Shown here: positions 35,567-48,710 of the stretch, in pieces
Layout: every line of letters begins with the position of its first letter
Numbering within the stretch: position 1 is the first letter of the stretch
Assembly (NCBI GenBank): GCA_000708835.1
Contig: DF237093.1
Coordinates: forward strand, 34,973-98,972
Source: Klebsormidium nitens
Taxonomy: Eukaryota > Streptophyta > Klebsormidiophyceae > Klebsormidiales > Klebsormidiaceae
Length of the DNA: 64,000 bases
Direction: 5' to 3'
Notes under the pieces: generated by a model
Database searches by the model: none
Seen by the model: only the letters and a program-made list of their open reading frames with translations
What the model was told of the DNA's origin: nothing
Position numbers and translations under genes: made by a program

Positions 35567-38500
35567 ATGCTGAGATCTTCGAGCAAGCACTCGGGGTTTA
35601 CCGCTAAACTCTTCAAGTCCAAGGTAAAAACCCCCGAGGACCTGGTACATGCAACCAGCCATGGTCTGGCGCAGCTGCAAGCAAGGGGGGCCGACCCCAA
35701 GGTGAGGCAGCACGCGCCAGCATGGCCAGAAGCGGTGTCTTGTGCAGCCTTGAGAGCACATAAAGGAGCCAGCATTGTGTCTTCTACTTTCATGTGTGCA
35801 AAAGCTGAGGGTTTTGCAAATCAAGAGATGTTAGAATTTGAGATCAAGAGTTGATCAACTCAACCTTGAAATTGGAAAGCTGCCCAATCTATCCTCAAAC
35901 CACGTAAATCATCTGTCGCTTGGATGCGAGCATGTCGAATCCGTTGACCGTTTGCTGATATGGACAAATTCCTGGAAAGGTACCTCCATCTAGATCTCAC
36001 CAGAAACCGCCTAAGGACTCAACAAGGCCTTTGCCATGCCAATCAAACAACAACTTCATATCCTCTCATTGCGTCAAGCTCGTTCCTTGATCAGGGGCCG
36101 TATGATCCGCAGCTGCCTGCCAATCCTCGCATGACATTGAATGCATCTTGGCCCTGCCCCCTGGCACCTCTCCTGCTAATGATTGTCTGAAATGATCATT
36201 ATAAGCTCAAGTTACAATAAGAACGAAGTCACACTAGAAACCTAAAGTTTATCCGCACCCGCCTACCCTGAACCCCCTTACTAACCACCCGTCCCAATGT
36301 TTTCAGTTCAGCTTGTTACGATTGATCTGAAGACCAATTTGGTGCCAGGTGCTGGAGGAGCTGGAGGAACACCTGGAGCGTATGAAGGTGATCCTGTATG
36401 GAGAGGGAGAAGCTGAACCCGACGTGGCGGCCAGCGGGGCCCTCACAGTTGCTGCTACCCAGGAGGACTTCCTTCGGCTCCTCCTCAGCAGCTTTCCGCA
36501 CTTCAGCTTCGAGGTAGACGGTCGTTCCGCGGCCAGCTAGCACAACGGATGCAAGATATTCTTCAGCTTTAAGTTGACAATCCAAAAGCCTGTCTGTTCG
36601 ATGGTATGGGATTTATGGCATATGCGTGCCCGGATGCAATTTGCCTCTGCTTTGGTAAAAGTTGTGCAATCGCGAACATTCTCAGGCAAGAATCTCAGAA
36701 TGACAGAGGATGGTTGATGCAAACACTAGAAATGGTCGCCGTGTGTTGCAGGGTCGCAAGGATGTGGGCATGATTGTGACCAACCTGTTACGGCAGCAGG
36801 TGGGCCAGAACCGCTTCCTTGTTGCGGAGTATCTGGAGGGAAACCGCGACCTCATCGACCTGGTCATTGTTGGGTAAGCACGCCCTCCTCAATCAATTGC
36901 CCTTCCCCGTCCTGCCCCTCTACTCGATGCAACACCAGTTGCTGGGCTCTGTAACATTCACTGATGTTGATGTGCTATTCCGCTGTGCTCAATACTACTA
37001 GCCTGCAGGTGTTCTTCGTCGACCATTGACGTTGCCCTCACTTGGGGCTCAATCATACGTGAGATTGCGCGCCACCAAAGCCTGGCTCGGTGAGCGCACG
37101 CGTGCCTGCCCCTATGCACCTGCCCCCCTTTTTGCCTCTGTTAGCCTCGTTTGCTGTTGCCTGGCTCCTAGATGCTTTCCTGCGCTCCCCGGCAAGTTCT
37201 ACGAATGAGGTGTCCAAGTCTACTGAACAAGAGAATGTATGAATGACGATTCGCTATTGTCACAGATTTAAAAAGTTCCACGCTGTGCCCCGATCTTTAT
37301 TCCGTGCTCTGCCAACTGAGCCCGTGTACTACTTGTGGCAGATACATCCTGGCTTCCCCGGCTTTTTTCCAGCTCTTCACGTACATCGAGCTGCCTGCCT
37401 TTGAAATCGCCTCCGATGCCTTTGCCACCCTCAAGGTAAGCGCACTCTGCAGAGACGGATGCCCCCATCCGATCGGATTCCTTCAGTCTCACAGCTTCGA
37501 AAGACGTCAATGCTGTGCAAAACTGTTGATATTCCACAACACGAAACCATAAGCCTGGCATGTCATGGCGAACAATTCATCAGCTCCTTTGCCCTCCCGT
37601 CCAGCCGGTTCTTAGGTTGCGTCGACCGACACGTGGTTTTGAGACTTCTGCCCGTACTGCTGCTATGCTGCCAGAACACCGTGGGAAGAACCTGGAAGCA
37701 AGAATCCCCTCTTTTGCTCCCATTGCCTGCTGGTCTCTGAAGAGATTTCTGCTTGGACCGATTGTGATTGTGATTGTGATTGCTGTGCGGTTGCAGGAGC
37801 TCCTCACGCGGCACAGGTCACTGGTGGTCGACTTTCTCGCTGCCAATTACGCTGTGGCAAGTCCCCCCATCTTACCTTTGCACCCTTCCCGTAGCTCCTC
37901 TTGAACAGATCAAAGCGCCACGAGTCAAAAGCATTCGGACTGCATTGCTTGATCCTCTGTAAGTCTCCTTGTTGGTTGTTTTGAGCGGCTTGGAAGGCGC
38001 TGCACTGCGCCCTTGCGGCAGCCTGCGGTCCTCACTGGCGGCGGCCCTGCTGTGCGCCCCGCAGTTCTGGGAGCACTACGACAGCCTCCTGGCCTCTCCC
38101 AACTACCTCACGCGCCGCCAATCCGTCAAGGTCAGCATGCACACCTCCGCATTTCTTGGCAGCACTGGTTCGGCGAGGCAAGTCAGGAGCAGCTGTCTAC
38201 TGCGGAAGTCCTCACTAAATCGTCACTTCCTGGAAACAATCACCTTGTGGCGAGTCGGATCGCTGGGGCCCCGTTCCAAGTCTGCAGGGCTTACACCCCA
38301 ACGCCCGTCGTACATTTTGTCGTTGTAAAGATCGTCGAGTCCTTCTACGGTTTTTCGAAAACGCGGTGGTGTGTACGAGTCCCTTGAGAACGAAAGCTCT
38401 GATGCGCATCAAAAGATTGCGAGGGGTGCCCTCGCAAGGTCGGCATATGCAGGTTTTCGTTGTCACGTGGCTGTCGCGCACAAGTCGTCGTCAGGCCTCG

Positions 38501-40315
38501 TCTTTGCTCATCTCTCTCGGCTTTGGGTGCAGCTGCTGGGCGAGCTGCTGGCCGACAAGGCCCTCATGCCAGTACTGCAGCCCTACTTGGACGACCCCGC
38601 CAACCTCAAGCTTGTCATGACCCTACTCAAGGTCAGGCTATTCAGATTCCACCCCATGCACGTGCCGTGTACTCTACGAGACTCCTGATGTTCATCGATT
38701 GAATTGGATAGGTGATAAGCTGTCTGCTTACAGACAAGGTGACGAGGCCGCCAATTCCCAACTGCATGCTAGTATCGAATCTCAGTTTCATCGTTGTGTT
38801 AATGTTGTTTGTCAGTATCATTTCATTGATCCAGATTTGACATAAGAGCGGGCGTATTGACTTTTTCTTCACTTCGTTGACCTTCGTGTGATGCTCGTTT
38901 CCGGGAGGATTTGATCAACAAAGTGCGAGGTCTTCAAGGATTGCGCAATGGCTGTTAAAAGCTACCGAGTTTTCTTGGCAGTTGCCGTACCAACGTTTTG
39001 AAGATGCACAAGGTTCAAACATGATGATGACGGCGCCTGTCTTGAAACGCTAAAATGTCGTATGTATGCAGGACCCCAACAAGTCCATTCAGCTGGAAGC
39101 TTTCCAGGTCTTTAAGGTGAGCCACTGCTCCTCGTCTCGCCCCGTCTGAGCCTTACTCGCATGGCACGAGATCTGCGATTGCTGCTCTTTCTACGGTGCC
39201 GCCCCTGTCCTTGGAGGTTCCACCTTGCAGAGGACAACTTTGACAAGCGCAACAGTGAAAGACCCGCTTTTTAACCTCCCTGCGTCCTTGGTGTATCCAG
39301 TATCCCGTTAAGGGTCCCTGTAGGATTCACGAAAGCGTTTGAAAGTTGCAGCTGATGCCAACACCGAGTTGAGCTGATGGCCGAGTCGTTAGTGCAGGTG
39401 TTCGTGGCCAACCCGGAAAAGGCGGCGGCTATCATGGACATCTTGGCATCCAACCAAGCGAAGCTGCTAAAGTTCCTCGAAACCCTCAAGCCTGACAAAG
39501 GTGAGGTCCCCACTGCAAGTTCGGCGATAGCAAGCCCTTATGCAGGGGTTTCAATGGTCAGCCCTACTACGAAAGTAAGTCGTTGGCTCCAACGCTGGTG
39601 GCTGTAGCATCTGAAAAAAGCGTCTGACCCTGTGCAGATGATCAGCAATTGACGGAGGACAAGAATCAGGTACGAAAAGAGATCGAAGCGCTGCAGCCAC
39701 GCACATCTCGAAGAGGGTCCCAAGAGAGTCTGGGTGGCAGCCGACGAGAGTCGATGGGTGACATGGCCCCGGGCAGCAGTAGGCGAGGCAGCTCAGAACA
39801 GGTAGTCTCAGAGGAGCAGCACGAAAGGCTAGCCTCAGAGCTGGATAGGGTACAGGTAAGAGAGGGATAGATTCTTGGAATATCCTGTTGCGCTGTAATA
39901 GCATGTACATGTTGTGATGCCATGCATGTACGTGCGTACCATGTTGTACCATCACCGACACTCCTCTCCCCCGGATCTAACGCGACTCCAAAATGTAATT
40001 TACGTGCGGCTAGAATCGTACAAAGGCCACCATACAATCTCAATACGATATCAAGGCTTTTGCTTCGCATGTATTGTGGCCCAATGATGTGGAAACCAAA
40101 TTGCAGAGCCACATGGAAAATATGGATGCAATTCAGTATGGAGTCAACATGTGGCTCAAGACAAAATCACAATGCCTATGCATGCGGCGTTAACAAATGT
40201 CTCTATGTCTATTTAACTGCCGACTATTGACCCTTGTTCGACTGCTTATACATGTAATAGTTTATGCCCATGCTGCATTGCTATGTCGCCCTCTGCACAG
40301 GCTCCGCACCCATGA
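35567..40315 (+). CDS. MO25/CAB39-like scaffold protein with a Ser/Arg-rich tail
   Basis: Exons 35567-35701, 36349-36513, 36752-36873, 37009-37089, 37342-37435, 37797-37856, 38065-38130, 38533-38631, 39072-39116, 39398-39500, 39638-39855, then a candidate last exon 40301-40315 (APHP stop); about 400 residues, where MO25 is usually about 340. Helical-repeat landmarks: HLERMKVILYG, IVTNLLRQQVG, LASPAFFQLFTYIELPAFEIASDAF, ELLTRHRSLVVDFL, YLTRRQSVK, LEAFQVFKVFVANP and ILASNQAKLLKFL. MO25 binds STRAD/Ste20-type kinases and helps activate them, affecting polarity and division. Intron 6 seems to use a GC donor (GTG then GCAAGT); this keeps the helix length of relatives, while the GT donor 3 nt earlier would drop one residue. 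The tail after residue 324 has three R-R-x-S sites. The last exon is uncertain; an acceptor near 40108 is an alternative. Confidence 0.93.
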
Positions 40316-40729
40316 CCGGCTCGGGACCGGCCCATGGAAGAGGAATGAACATGCAAGTGACTCACGCGTGCATATGTACCACCTCTACTTATAGGCGACC
40401 TGTCAGTGTCATGAACGGACCCAATATCCGCGTAATTGGCGAGAGCGACTCGAAAGAAACTGGATCGAATCAGCGGAAGCTTGCATGAGCTAAGAGAGCG
40501 ATCCGTCGTACGAGTTCCGTTGACGGCTGGACGGAACAGCGGAAATTGAGAGAAAGGGCGAATTTTGCAAAACGATCAACCTGTTCTTCTTTGGCAAATT
40601 ACCTCTGCTGGGGAGCAGAGAAGGTCAGCCAACCAGCAAAGCCGTCAAAATGCTGCCCCGCTCAATGCTGCTAACGGCAGCTCTGCTTTTGTTTCTCTAC
40701 TTTTCGCCACTTCTCCGAAGCGGGGTCAC
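40316..40729. other. short intergenic stretch between MO25 and the dehydrogenase
   Basis: Probably the MO25 3' UTR and the promoter of the next gene, which lies in the same orientation. A frame at 40264-40488 is open but has no phase-compatible splice to MO25. Confidence 0.5.
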
Positions 40730-43700
40730 ATGGATCACTTGGCAACTGGCAGCTGCAATTGGGGTGCGTTAGCCGCAATGCTTACAACATCAGAGAAGCA
40801 GCGCTTGTATGGTCTGCTTGGCAGAGCCGTAAGTCTGGACGGGCCAGAAAGTTGAAAGACAATCAGCGGACTTGCACATGTTGGTCATTAGAGCAGTTGA
40901 GTTGATGACCGCCACCTTGTGCTCAACCTACTTTTCCTGCTCCCAAACCTTGTTTCACCACCTTGTTGCAGGCGCTTTCTATCTTGACGTATGCGCTACC
41001 ATACCTGGTCGTCAGTATCTTGCCACCTCAGAATCTCAAGAAGAAATATGATGCGGATTGGGCGTTTGTCACCGGAAGCTCTTCGGGCATCGGCCGGTAA
41101 GAGATTATAGACTTTCTCATATCAGTGTGCCTTTGTTGCGAGGATTGTGGAGCTTACCAAGTTAAGTGTATGTTGCAGAGGACTGATGAAGGCATTTGAT
41201 TGAGTGGTGGTACAGGGGTTTTGGAGCTCCAGGTCTGGGTCCTGAGACAGTGGGCCAAGTGAAAGTAAGAAGTTGGTCAACTCTGATTCAATGAAAAGTC
41301 AAGTTGGCGACCTTCTTAAGCCAGGGTTGGCCTTGAGCATTTCAAGCACACAACAGCATGTTCAGTGGCCAGGTTGTGCTGAATAGGAGAGGGACAGATA
41401 AGTACACTTGGGTGAAGATCTTGTTTGCTTCACTCAAAGCCTGGATAAAGCAAATCATTCCAATGCAGTGGCTTCCCCTCCGGTTGCTGATCCTTGAACG
41501 CTCTTGAACAGGGCACTGGCGGAAAGGCTAGCGCTGCAAGGCGTAAACATCGTGCTGGTGGCACTGGACGATCAGCTGCTTAAAGACACCCACGCTGCTC
41601 TCACCAACCAGTTCCCACAGCTCAAGGTGACTGAACTATCTGAATTTTCAGGTGCATAACCCCAAGCTTCGATAAGGTCCCTTGCAGTCAACTTGAGTGG
41701 AAGACTAAAAAGTGCATCAGCATCAATCGGTCAGCTCTATATCTGTTCTTGTGCTGGAGATATGTGTTGCCTGATGAATTACCAGTACCTGTTCTTGACA
41801 ATGCAAGTCTCTGCTTTTGATTAAGGCCCTGTACTATCCTGCAGTTCCGAGCGGTTGGCGCTGACCTCAGCGTCTCTGATGGAAGTTACATGACGGCCAT
41901 TGCTCAAGGTACTCCTCAGTGCTCGTTTCGTTTGGAACAAGGCCTTTCCGGCAAACCTCGACCCTGAAGTCGGAATTGTGTTGTCGATCCCTTGCGCAAA
42001 GCCCCTTTGAAGGACTCTAAAGATTCGTCATCAGAAGTCGTCTGTTGAGACCACGTTATTTCCCTGATAGACATGAGTACAGTTGAACAAACCGTGTCGA
42101 TAATCTTCTTGGCACATACTCGAGGGAAGTGGTATTGCGACCCAGAGTCTTTCGCAAGGAGACTTGAGGCGGAAACTTTTGCGTGTCCATTTTTAAGACG
42201 ACTAAAGAAACATTGTTTTGGTTCTCCTTTGGCAGCCGTGTTCTTCGAAGCCTGGCTGTCTATTAGCGAAACAGATCAAACTTCATATTTCCTGGTGCTA
42301 CCCGCTGCCGACTAAGAACAGCATTCCTTCTCATTACAGCCACCAAAGACATCCACGTGTCCCTGGTCTTCAACAACGCTGGCTACATGGTCACGGGCTT
42401 CTTCCGTCAGGTCAGAGAAACCTTATTCTTTTCTGTGCTAGAGCACTAAGTTCGGGTTTGTCGCGCGTGATTCCAGACCTTTTGATCGATTGATAAACTT
42501 GAAGGATCTGTACGACTGTCGTAAAGTCAAGTTTATATCTAAAAAACTCCTACATTTTGCTCGTTTTTGCCTCAAGACGACCCACCAAGCGCTTCAGCCC
42601 TGTGCTCGTACAGACCACCTCGCGTTGAATCTTTTTGAGTCCTTCGACCTTCGCTTGAGAAAGGCTCGTTATAACAGATCCGTTCTCACGAGCGCCCCAC
42701 CAACCAGGAATCGACTCTGTTCCTCCTCTTCCTGCTTGGTTACTGGGTCTTGGTCTCTTCTAAATTTCAAGCGCGAGATTCCCGAACTGTTCTTCAAAGA
42801 CTATACTTCGAAAGGTGGAGTGGATTGTGCATCTGAAATGCAAATTTCCGAGACCGTCCTTTTGCAGGTCCCGCTGAACAAGCACCTCGCCAACATCGAG
42901 TGCAACACAGTCTCTGCCGTGCGCATAACACACCACTTCTTCCAACGCATGGTCGACTCGAAGGTGAGGCAGCAAAGGATGCACCAGAACTATCAATATT
43001 CCGATAACTTGTTCAATTCCGTACAACAACCGTACTCGGATCCTCCGTTCTTGCTCTCTCTTCCAGGTCTTCCGTCGCCCCTTCGCAATTGCGTCCCTTC
43101 AGAGTCGGGTGTGCAAGCGAACGAGTGGGGACTGCCTGCAGCTCTACCAATGTCCTTGCCACGAGCGGATGCAATCGATTGACGTCCAAAGCTCAGTTGT
43201 CCTCGTTACGTAGCCAGCAATGACGGTTCCTCTCTAGGACTGTGCAGGAACAAGGGGTACGACTGCTTCTCAAATGAAGCTCTTTTGCCGCATACTTTCA
43301 GACATCATTTCTGCATGACGGCTGGGGAAGAAGAAGTGAACTCTACTTGACAAGTTCAGCGGCGAATTACGGCTTCAGCCGCTTGTAGATTTGCTGACTC
43401 AAGCCGGACGATAAATCCTTGTACTCTCGGGCTGCAGCGGAAAGGTGCGATCGTGTTCACCTCTTCGGTAGCGGGATACATCCCGTCCCCATTCGCAACC
43501 GGGTATGGCGCCACGAAGGTAGGCTGTCGGCCCTTGCTCATGAGATGCGCCCATGTAAATGGGCGCTCGCATATTGTCGATTTGAAGCAGCCTCCGTACA
43601 TGTTATTGTCGAACCGTGGAAAGTCGAAGTTAGGCGGTGTCGTCAGAAGAGTGAAGGCCTTGTCTAGATCTTGCCGGAGATGTCCTGAGAAGAAGAACTT

Positions 43701-45414
43701 GCCGTTGTTGTACGAGACTTGATTGCACTCAAAAACTTTGACCGCTTTCACCACCAGAAAATTGATCGGAAGCAGCCAGCGGCAATTCTGACAAATTCAA
43801 TTGATCGTGCCTGCGAAGTCACAGACCGCAAAGGACAAACGCCTATTTCTTCCACATATTGTCAACCTGATCCTAGGCCGTAGACGAAAAAAAGAAAAAT
43901 GATTGTTCCATTCCTTCCGTTCTTCAGATATTGTGGGCCAGACTGATTTTGTGCCGCCTTCATTTCGACCAAGTCGAAGAGATACTCTTTCCGCAGTGCC
44001 CGACGGTTATAGAGGATGCTTTGGCCAATTACCTGACGTGTTTATTCTGACTTGAAACCATCTTGATACCCTTTTCTCATAGCCGAGAATTGACCCTAAC
44101 CCTTCGTTTGCAGGCGTTCCTTTCGTCCTTTGCCGCATCCCTCGCGGTCGAGGCCCGGCATTACGGGGTGGACATCTGCGCGGTGCACCCGTCCCCAGTC
44201 AACAGCCGTTTCCTCGACAAAGCGGACAAGCTAGACAGGTGCGCCCTCACTTTCTGTTCTCGCTCCTACGTTGAGTTTTCACGTGAAGGAAGTGCCGTGT
44301 TGCAGCCGCAGGGTTGAAAAAGGTTGTTGCGGCAGATCCGGAGAATAAAGGCCGAAGCACGGAGGATGATAGCGGAGGATGATAGCACAAGCCTAAGGCA
44401 GCACCATATGACTTTTCCACCTGTCAATCTTTGACCAAAGTCTTTGGCCGGGCTTAGTCACGCACCTGTCTCATAAGCAGAGATGCTTCCTGTGACCACC
44501 GTTTCCTCGTCCGCTGATCATCTTCCATTGTGCCGAGATGCCCGTTTTGAATCCCTTTTGGAATACTATTTGCAGCCTAGAGTTTACGTCCCAATTCGCG
44601 TACCGTCCGGAGGACCTCCCGGACGACATCTTCCGGACAGTCGGACGGGCCGTCTGGCGGGACCTCGGCGGGTTTGCGCTCGTCGCCCGGGGGGTGACTA
44701 AACTGGTGAGCGAGCGGACGTTATGAAGCCCTTGAAACGGCGATTGGTCTTTCCGAAAGGTGCAGGCGCGTGTCGGCGTAGGAACTTTAGAATAGTGGTT
44801 TTACCTGTTCTTAGCCTTTCTTGAAGAGACTGCCTGATGTAGCGGTTTGCTGACCGACCGTCCGGGTGAGGCGTTAAAGGAAGGAGCCTTCAGATACTGG
44901 CGGCAAAAGAGTTTCATGAAACGCCTTGACATGAGACGTTCTGCTTTTACATATAAAGTCCTGTTCCGGATTCAATATCAGAGGTGCGTTGCGAAAAGCG
45001 GGTCCAAAAACTTGTCAATTCCATATCACAGCCTTGCTGTCCTTCTGCGGCACCTTCGATTTAAGCATGCATTTGCATTACTTCAGGTACGTCTGCTATC
45101 TGCAAAGGCATCAACTCTGAGCTCTTTTGTTCCGAACCTAATTTGGCGCCCGAGCATTGATTGACCGCTTGTTTCCATCCGCTGGGTTGACATCAACTTG
45201 AAGAGCGGTCTTTAATACAAGCGTCATTATTATGCTTCCTGGTTTTAAAACTCATCTCTGACCTTGTTCTTAGGGACGCTTCACTGACACGTACTTCATC
45301 TTTGCTTTTTGATTCCAGATTGACTACAACGCTCTTGCAACCATTTTCTCTTTGACTGCCCACAACATGAAGGATTGGAAGATGGCAACTCAGCGAAGTG
45401 GCCCGAAAAGTTGA
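40730..45414 (+). CDS. membrane-anchored short-chain dehydrogenase/reductase (3-ketoacyl-CoA reductase / 17-beta-HSD type)
   Basis: Ten exons: 40730-40828, 40972-41096, 41512-41626, 41845-41908, 42340-42410, 42868-42963, 43438-43518, 44114-44238, 44576-44705, 45319-45414; 333 residues. A hydrophobic segment (ALSILTYALPYLVVSIL) precedes the Rossmann start DWAFVTGSSSGIGR. Then come the dinucleotide-binding strand NIVLVALDD, the NNAG motif (N146-G149) and the catalytic set S200 (FTSSVAGY), Y213 and K217 (YGATK), all present. The segment AVHPSPVNSRF fits the usual post-catalytic P-G region. The C-terminal exon IDYNALATIF... joins in phase 0 to LVARGVTKL. Relatives reduce 3-oxoacyl-CoA or steroids at the ER membrane; the substrate here is unknown. 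The start is the first in-frame ATG (40730); ATG 40778 is the alternative. Confidence 0.92.
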
Positions 45415-46249
45415 CCAGAGGTCATCGCAACTTGCTTGCGTTTGGAGTCACCATAGGCATTAGATTTCGAGTTGACTGTAGGCAGCCTGGACAGCGCTGG
45501 GCCGAAGTCTCTGTTGTTGTCTAAGGGATGTACTAGTAGGACAGAGTTTTGCTTTTTAAGACTGAGAGCTCGACCCGGCGTCAAACGTGTTGCATTGAGA
45601 GTAATTTCAAGTCGAACTGCCGTAGTGTCCATACAAGCCTTGTTCGGAAATTGACATGGACTGAAGGCGTTGCAATTGATGTGGACTGCACTAAAATTTG
45701 CTGCATAATTGATTCAGAGTTCAGCCAGATCTAATTGCTGTTCTTGCCGCCATGCGATCATGCTAACGTCGAGCAAGGAAGTACTTGAGCCTAGCCGCTG
45801 CAACCCGTGAGTAATCGTCGCGGCCATATATGAATTCGGTTCAACGGTTACCTTTGTGATACGAAGAAGCCGGTAATCGAACTTAATGATTTACATGAGC
45901 GATCTGGGATGGTCTGAGTCTAGAACGAATCGGACAGTAGTGTTGCGCATCACGATCATAGCCTGTATACCCCAGTCATGCACGACTTGCAAGCCTGATG
46001 ATTACTATAAACACAAAAAACGCTCCGTTCGCGCAAGCCGGCCCTCCATGTTGGCTCCAAGCAAGTCACATTCACGAGAGCAATCTGGCCCTTGCGCCAG
46101 ATCCTTCCCTCATCGCAGCTGCTTTTAGGTTACATCTGACACGGTTGTCCTGATCTGTTGCACGGGAGCGTTCAAGATGGACACTTATCATGTGGGTGAG
46201 TTGGCTGGTCGACAGCGGAGTCGATTCAGGCTCTGCTTTTCCAAAGTTT
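45415..46249. other. intergenic between convergent genes
   Basis: 3' flanks of the dehydrogenase (+) and the Ycf54-like gene (-). No coding signal. Confidence 0.6.
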
Positions 46250-48446
46250 CTAGTGCCAAATTCCGGCTCCAGACGGAACGTTTGGAGATGCTTTGATGGC
46301 GGACGCAAGTGGGTCTTTGATGTACTTGGACGGGAAAAGAAATTTACCGATGACAACCTGCAATCAGCGAGAGGCTCGAATTGAGTCACATGAGAGTGAG
46401 CCTTTCAATACGAATTGCTTCACAGAAGGTCGGATGTCCAGTCAATTTCAGAGTCCACAGATATTGATCTTTATATTCAGGTGTTGCTTCGATCGAAGGA
46501 AAGTTCAAAGTTCATGTGCTGAGCACAAGATGTTCCGTGGACAGCGAAGTAACTCTTCATGTGCACTTCACGTTTTTGAGTTGCTGAGACTTGTTACTTC
46601 TAACAAGTTTCTGGTGGCTTTGCCGGGTCGATCTGGTCTCAGGTACTCCAATACTCGAGCCCACCACTTACTATAAGATTGCGACAAGAAACAAAAGTAA
46701 CGCGCAAATGAAAACGAAAACAGAGCACACCAGTAATCTTCCACAACAATGGAGAAGATTGTCTTATCTTCTCGTTGGGGGTTTCAAAGTCGATTAGAGC
46801 GGCCTCAGAGACATAGCGTAGTGACGTACCCCGGGCAGCATCGGCTTGACGATCTGGATCATCCAATCTTGATTGGTGCTCACGATGGCCGCCACCTGGC
46901 CCTTCATGTCCTTCTTGACGCCTTTCAACCCAGGGTGCTCCTCCAGAAATGTTGGTTCAAAGATGAGCCACGTGTTCCGTGGAAGGTTACTCCTGCAAGT
47001 GCAACAGTGTCAATAACCAGGAAACGTACTACCATGAAAGCTTTTAGCAAACAGAGACCGCCGAGTGACGCGGAAGTGACAGTTGCAACTGGAGTCGACA
47101 TAGTTCAGGCCCTGCGGGACCTGCCTGGCCTGGTTAGACATGAAAAATACCAGACGGGCTGTTGCTTGTAGATACCCAAACGATGCGTTAAGTACTGTCA
47201 GAGCCCATGAAGGAAAACGGGGGCTCAGATTGAGCGTTCTGGACCCCCTACAATCTAGATCCCTGCTTGACGTCCGGCCGCTGGCACCTCTGCTGCACAA
47301 TTGTCACTAACATGGTCCGTTGAAACCCATGATACCCTTTCATGAGTTCGATTGGAAATCAGCGGACATCAATTGCTGTACGCTCAAAGGATCCTAGACT
47401 TTAGGGGGTTTTCCCAAGCTTGATTTGAGTCTCCGTTCTCCTTCCACGGATTTTGTCACATCTCCAGTACTTGCTCCAATGCAGATGCTCTCAGGTATCC
47501 GTCCAACAGGTTACGGGTGGGCCTTCAACATTCACGTGGCCTGGATACCCCAAGGTTGTGATGACAGTATTGTTGAAACTTGACAAAGAGACTCTGGGTG
47601 GGCTTACCTTTCTGCCCTTTCAACCGCGTCCCTCAGCACCGTCTCTAGCTGTGGCCCATGTAATCTGTGGAACATAAGATGTTCAGTCCGTGAGTTGTGT
47701 GGGCAAAGCCCTCTTGAGCTGAGTGAATTTGGGGCAAAAGGGCCTTTGGAGCCTCATGATCAATGAGTATTGCTACAGTACTTTGGCACCGCAAGCCTCC
47801 TGAAAGAACACACCTATGGGCTGCATTTGCTGCGTTGTTTCGAGAATAGTTCGATGTCCACTTACAGCATCTTGTTTGCTTCCGTCACTGCAAACCAGTA
47901 CTCCTGTACAACAAGGAAGTCGCTCAGCCAGTCCGTAAGTGTCCGAAGAAAACTCTATGTCCCCCTCTACCTTGATACAACGCAAAGAGTTTTTGTGGAT
48001 AAGTAGATACGCCAGTGACAGGGGACTTGAATGGGGGAAGCAAAAAGGAAGAAGAGGCCAGCAGTGCAGAGCAAAGGAAACTTCGAGAGACTGAGGAGCG
48101 GAAGTCTTTTCACCTTTGGCACTTCAGGCTTCAACTCCCAGGCTGGTGGCTCAACATTGGAGTCGCTAGAGGACGCTCGTATTCTCACATTTAAGTTCCT
48201 TCTACCTACTCCTGATGCCAATTGCATTGGGAACTGCTCACTGGAACCTAATCCTGGCACACGCATCTTCCGCATCCTCAGATGCTTCCCTGATCCTTGT
48301 GATGCGCCTAGAAAGTCTCTGACACATGCTGCACCATTCTGACAGCGTTGACTTGGGACGGAGGTATCGTCTATCATTTGCGGCCGCGCACATTGCCCTG
48401 GCATTGCGTCCAGGGTGCCGGACCTCAGTGCCCTTGCCGCAGACAT
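46250..48446 (-). CDS. Ycf54-like plastid protein
   Basis: Five exons in transcript order: 48446-48114, 47903-47866, 47664-47608, 46992-46830, 46357-46250; 232 residues, all junctions in phase. An in-frame TAA just upstream fixes the start. Residues 1 to about 90 are Ser/Arg/Ala-rich and end near VRIRASSS, a plastid transit peptide pattern. The core EYWFAVTEANKMLLHG, LETVLRDAVERAE, NTWLIFEPTFLEEHPGL and AAIVSTNQDWMIQIVKPML follows the Ycf54 family order (YFVVAS...LLEE, L.E.LRER, DFWLV.EP.FLE, AAIVST....W...LK). Ycf54/LCAA1 supports the aerobic Mg-protoporphyrin monomethyl ester cyclase step of chlorophyll synthesis. The last exon (VVIGKFLFPSKYIKDP) is not shared with family members I know, so this may be a divergent paralog. 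Confidence 0.7.
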
Positions 48447-48710
48447 GTTGAATTATCAGCGGCCTGAGATCTGAGCCTTGAGGGGACTTTGCCCCACGCT
48501 TTGAGGAACCTTGACGGGCCTTCCCAACTTTCGCCTCGTGATGCTGAACAGCTTTGATTTTCATTGCGTGAGCCTGAGCCTAAGCCTGAGGCTGAGCAGC
48601 AGACAGGATTCAAGAGCAGCAGCGTGACACGTCAGCTGAAGAGGACTGCCAACTCATGAAGTTTGACAAAGTAAACCAATCAAGGTTGAAGAATGTAGAC
48701 TAGCTTGCAG

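Noticed and set aside
40650-40770. Hydrophobic leader frame starting at an ATG at 40650, as an alternative first exon of the dehydrogenase
   Set aside because: It looks like a signal anchor, but its donor is poor and the frame at 40730-40828 has a strong GTAAGT donor and fits in phase.
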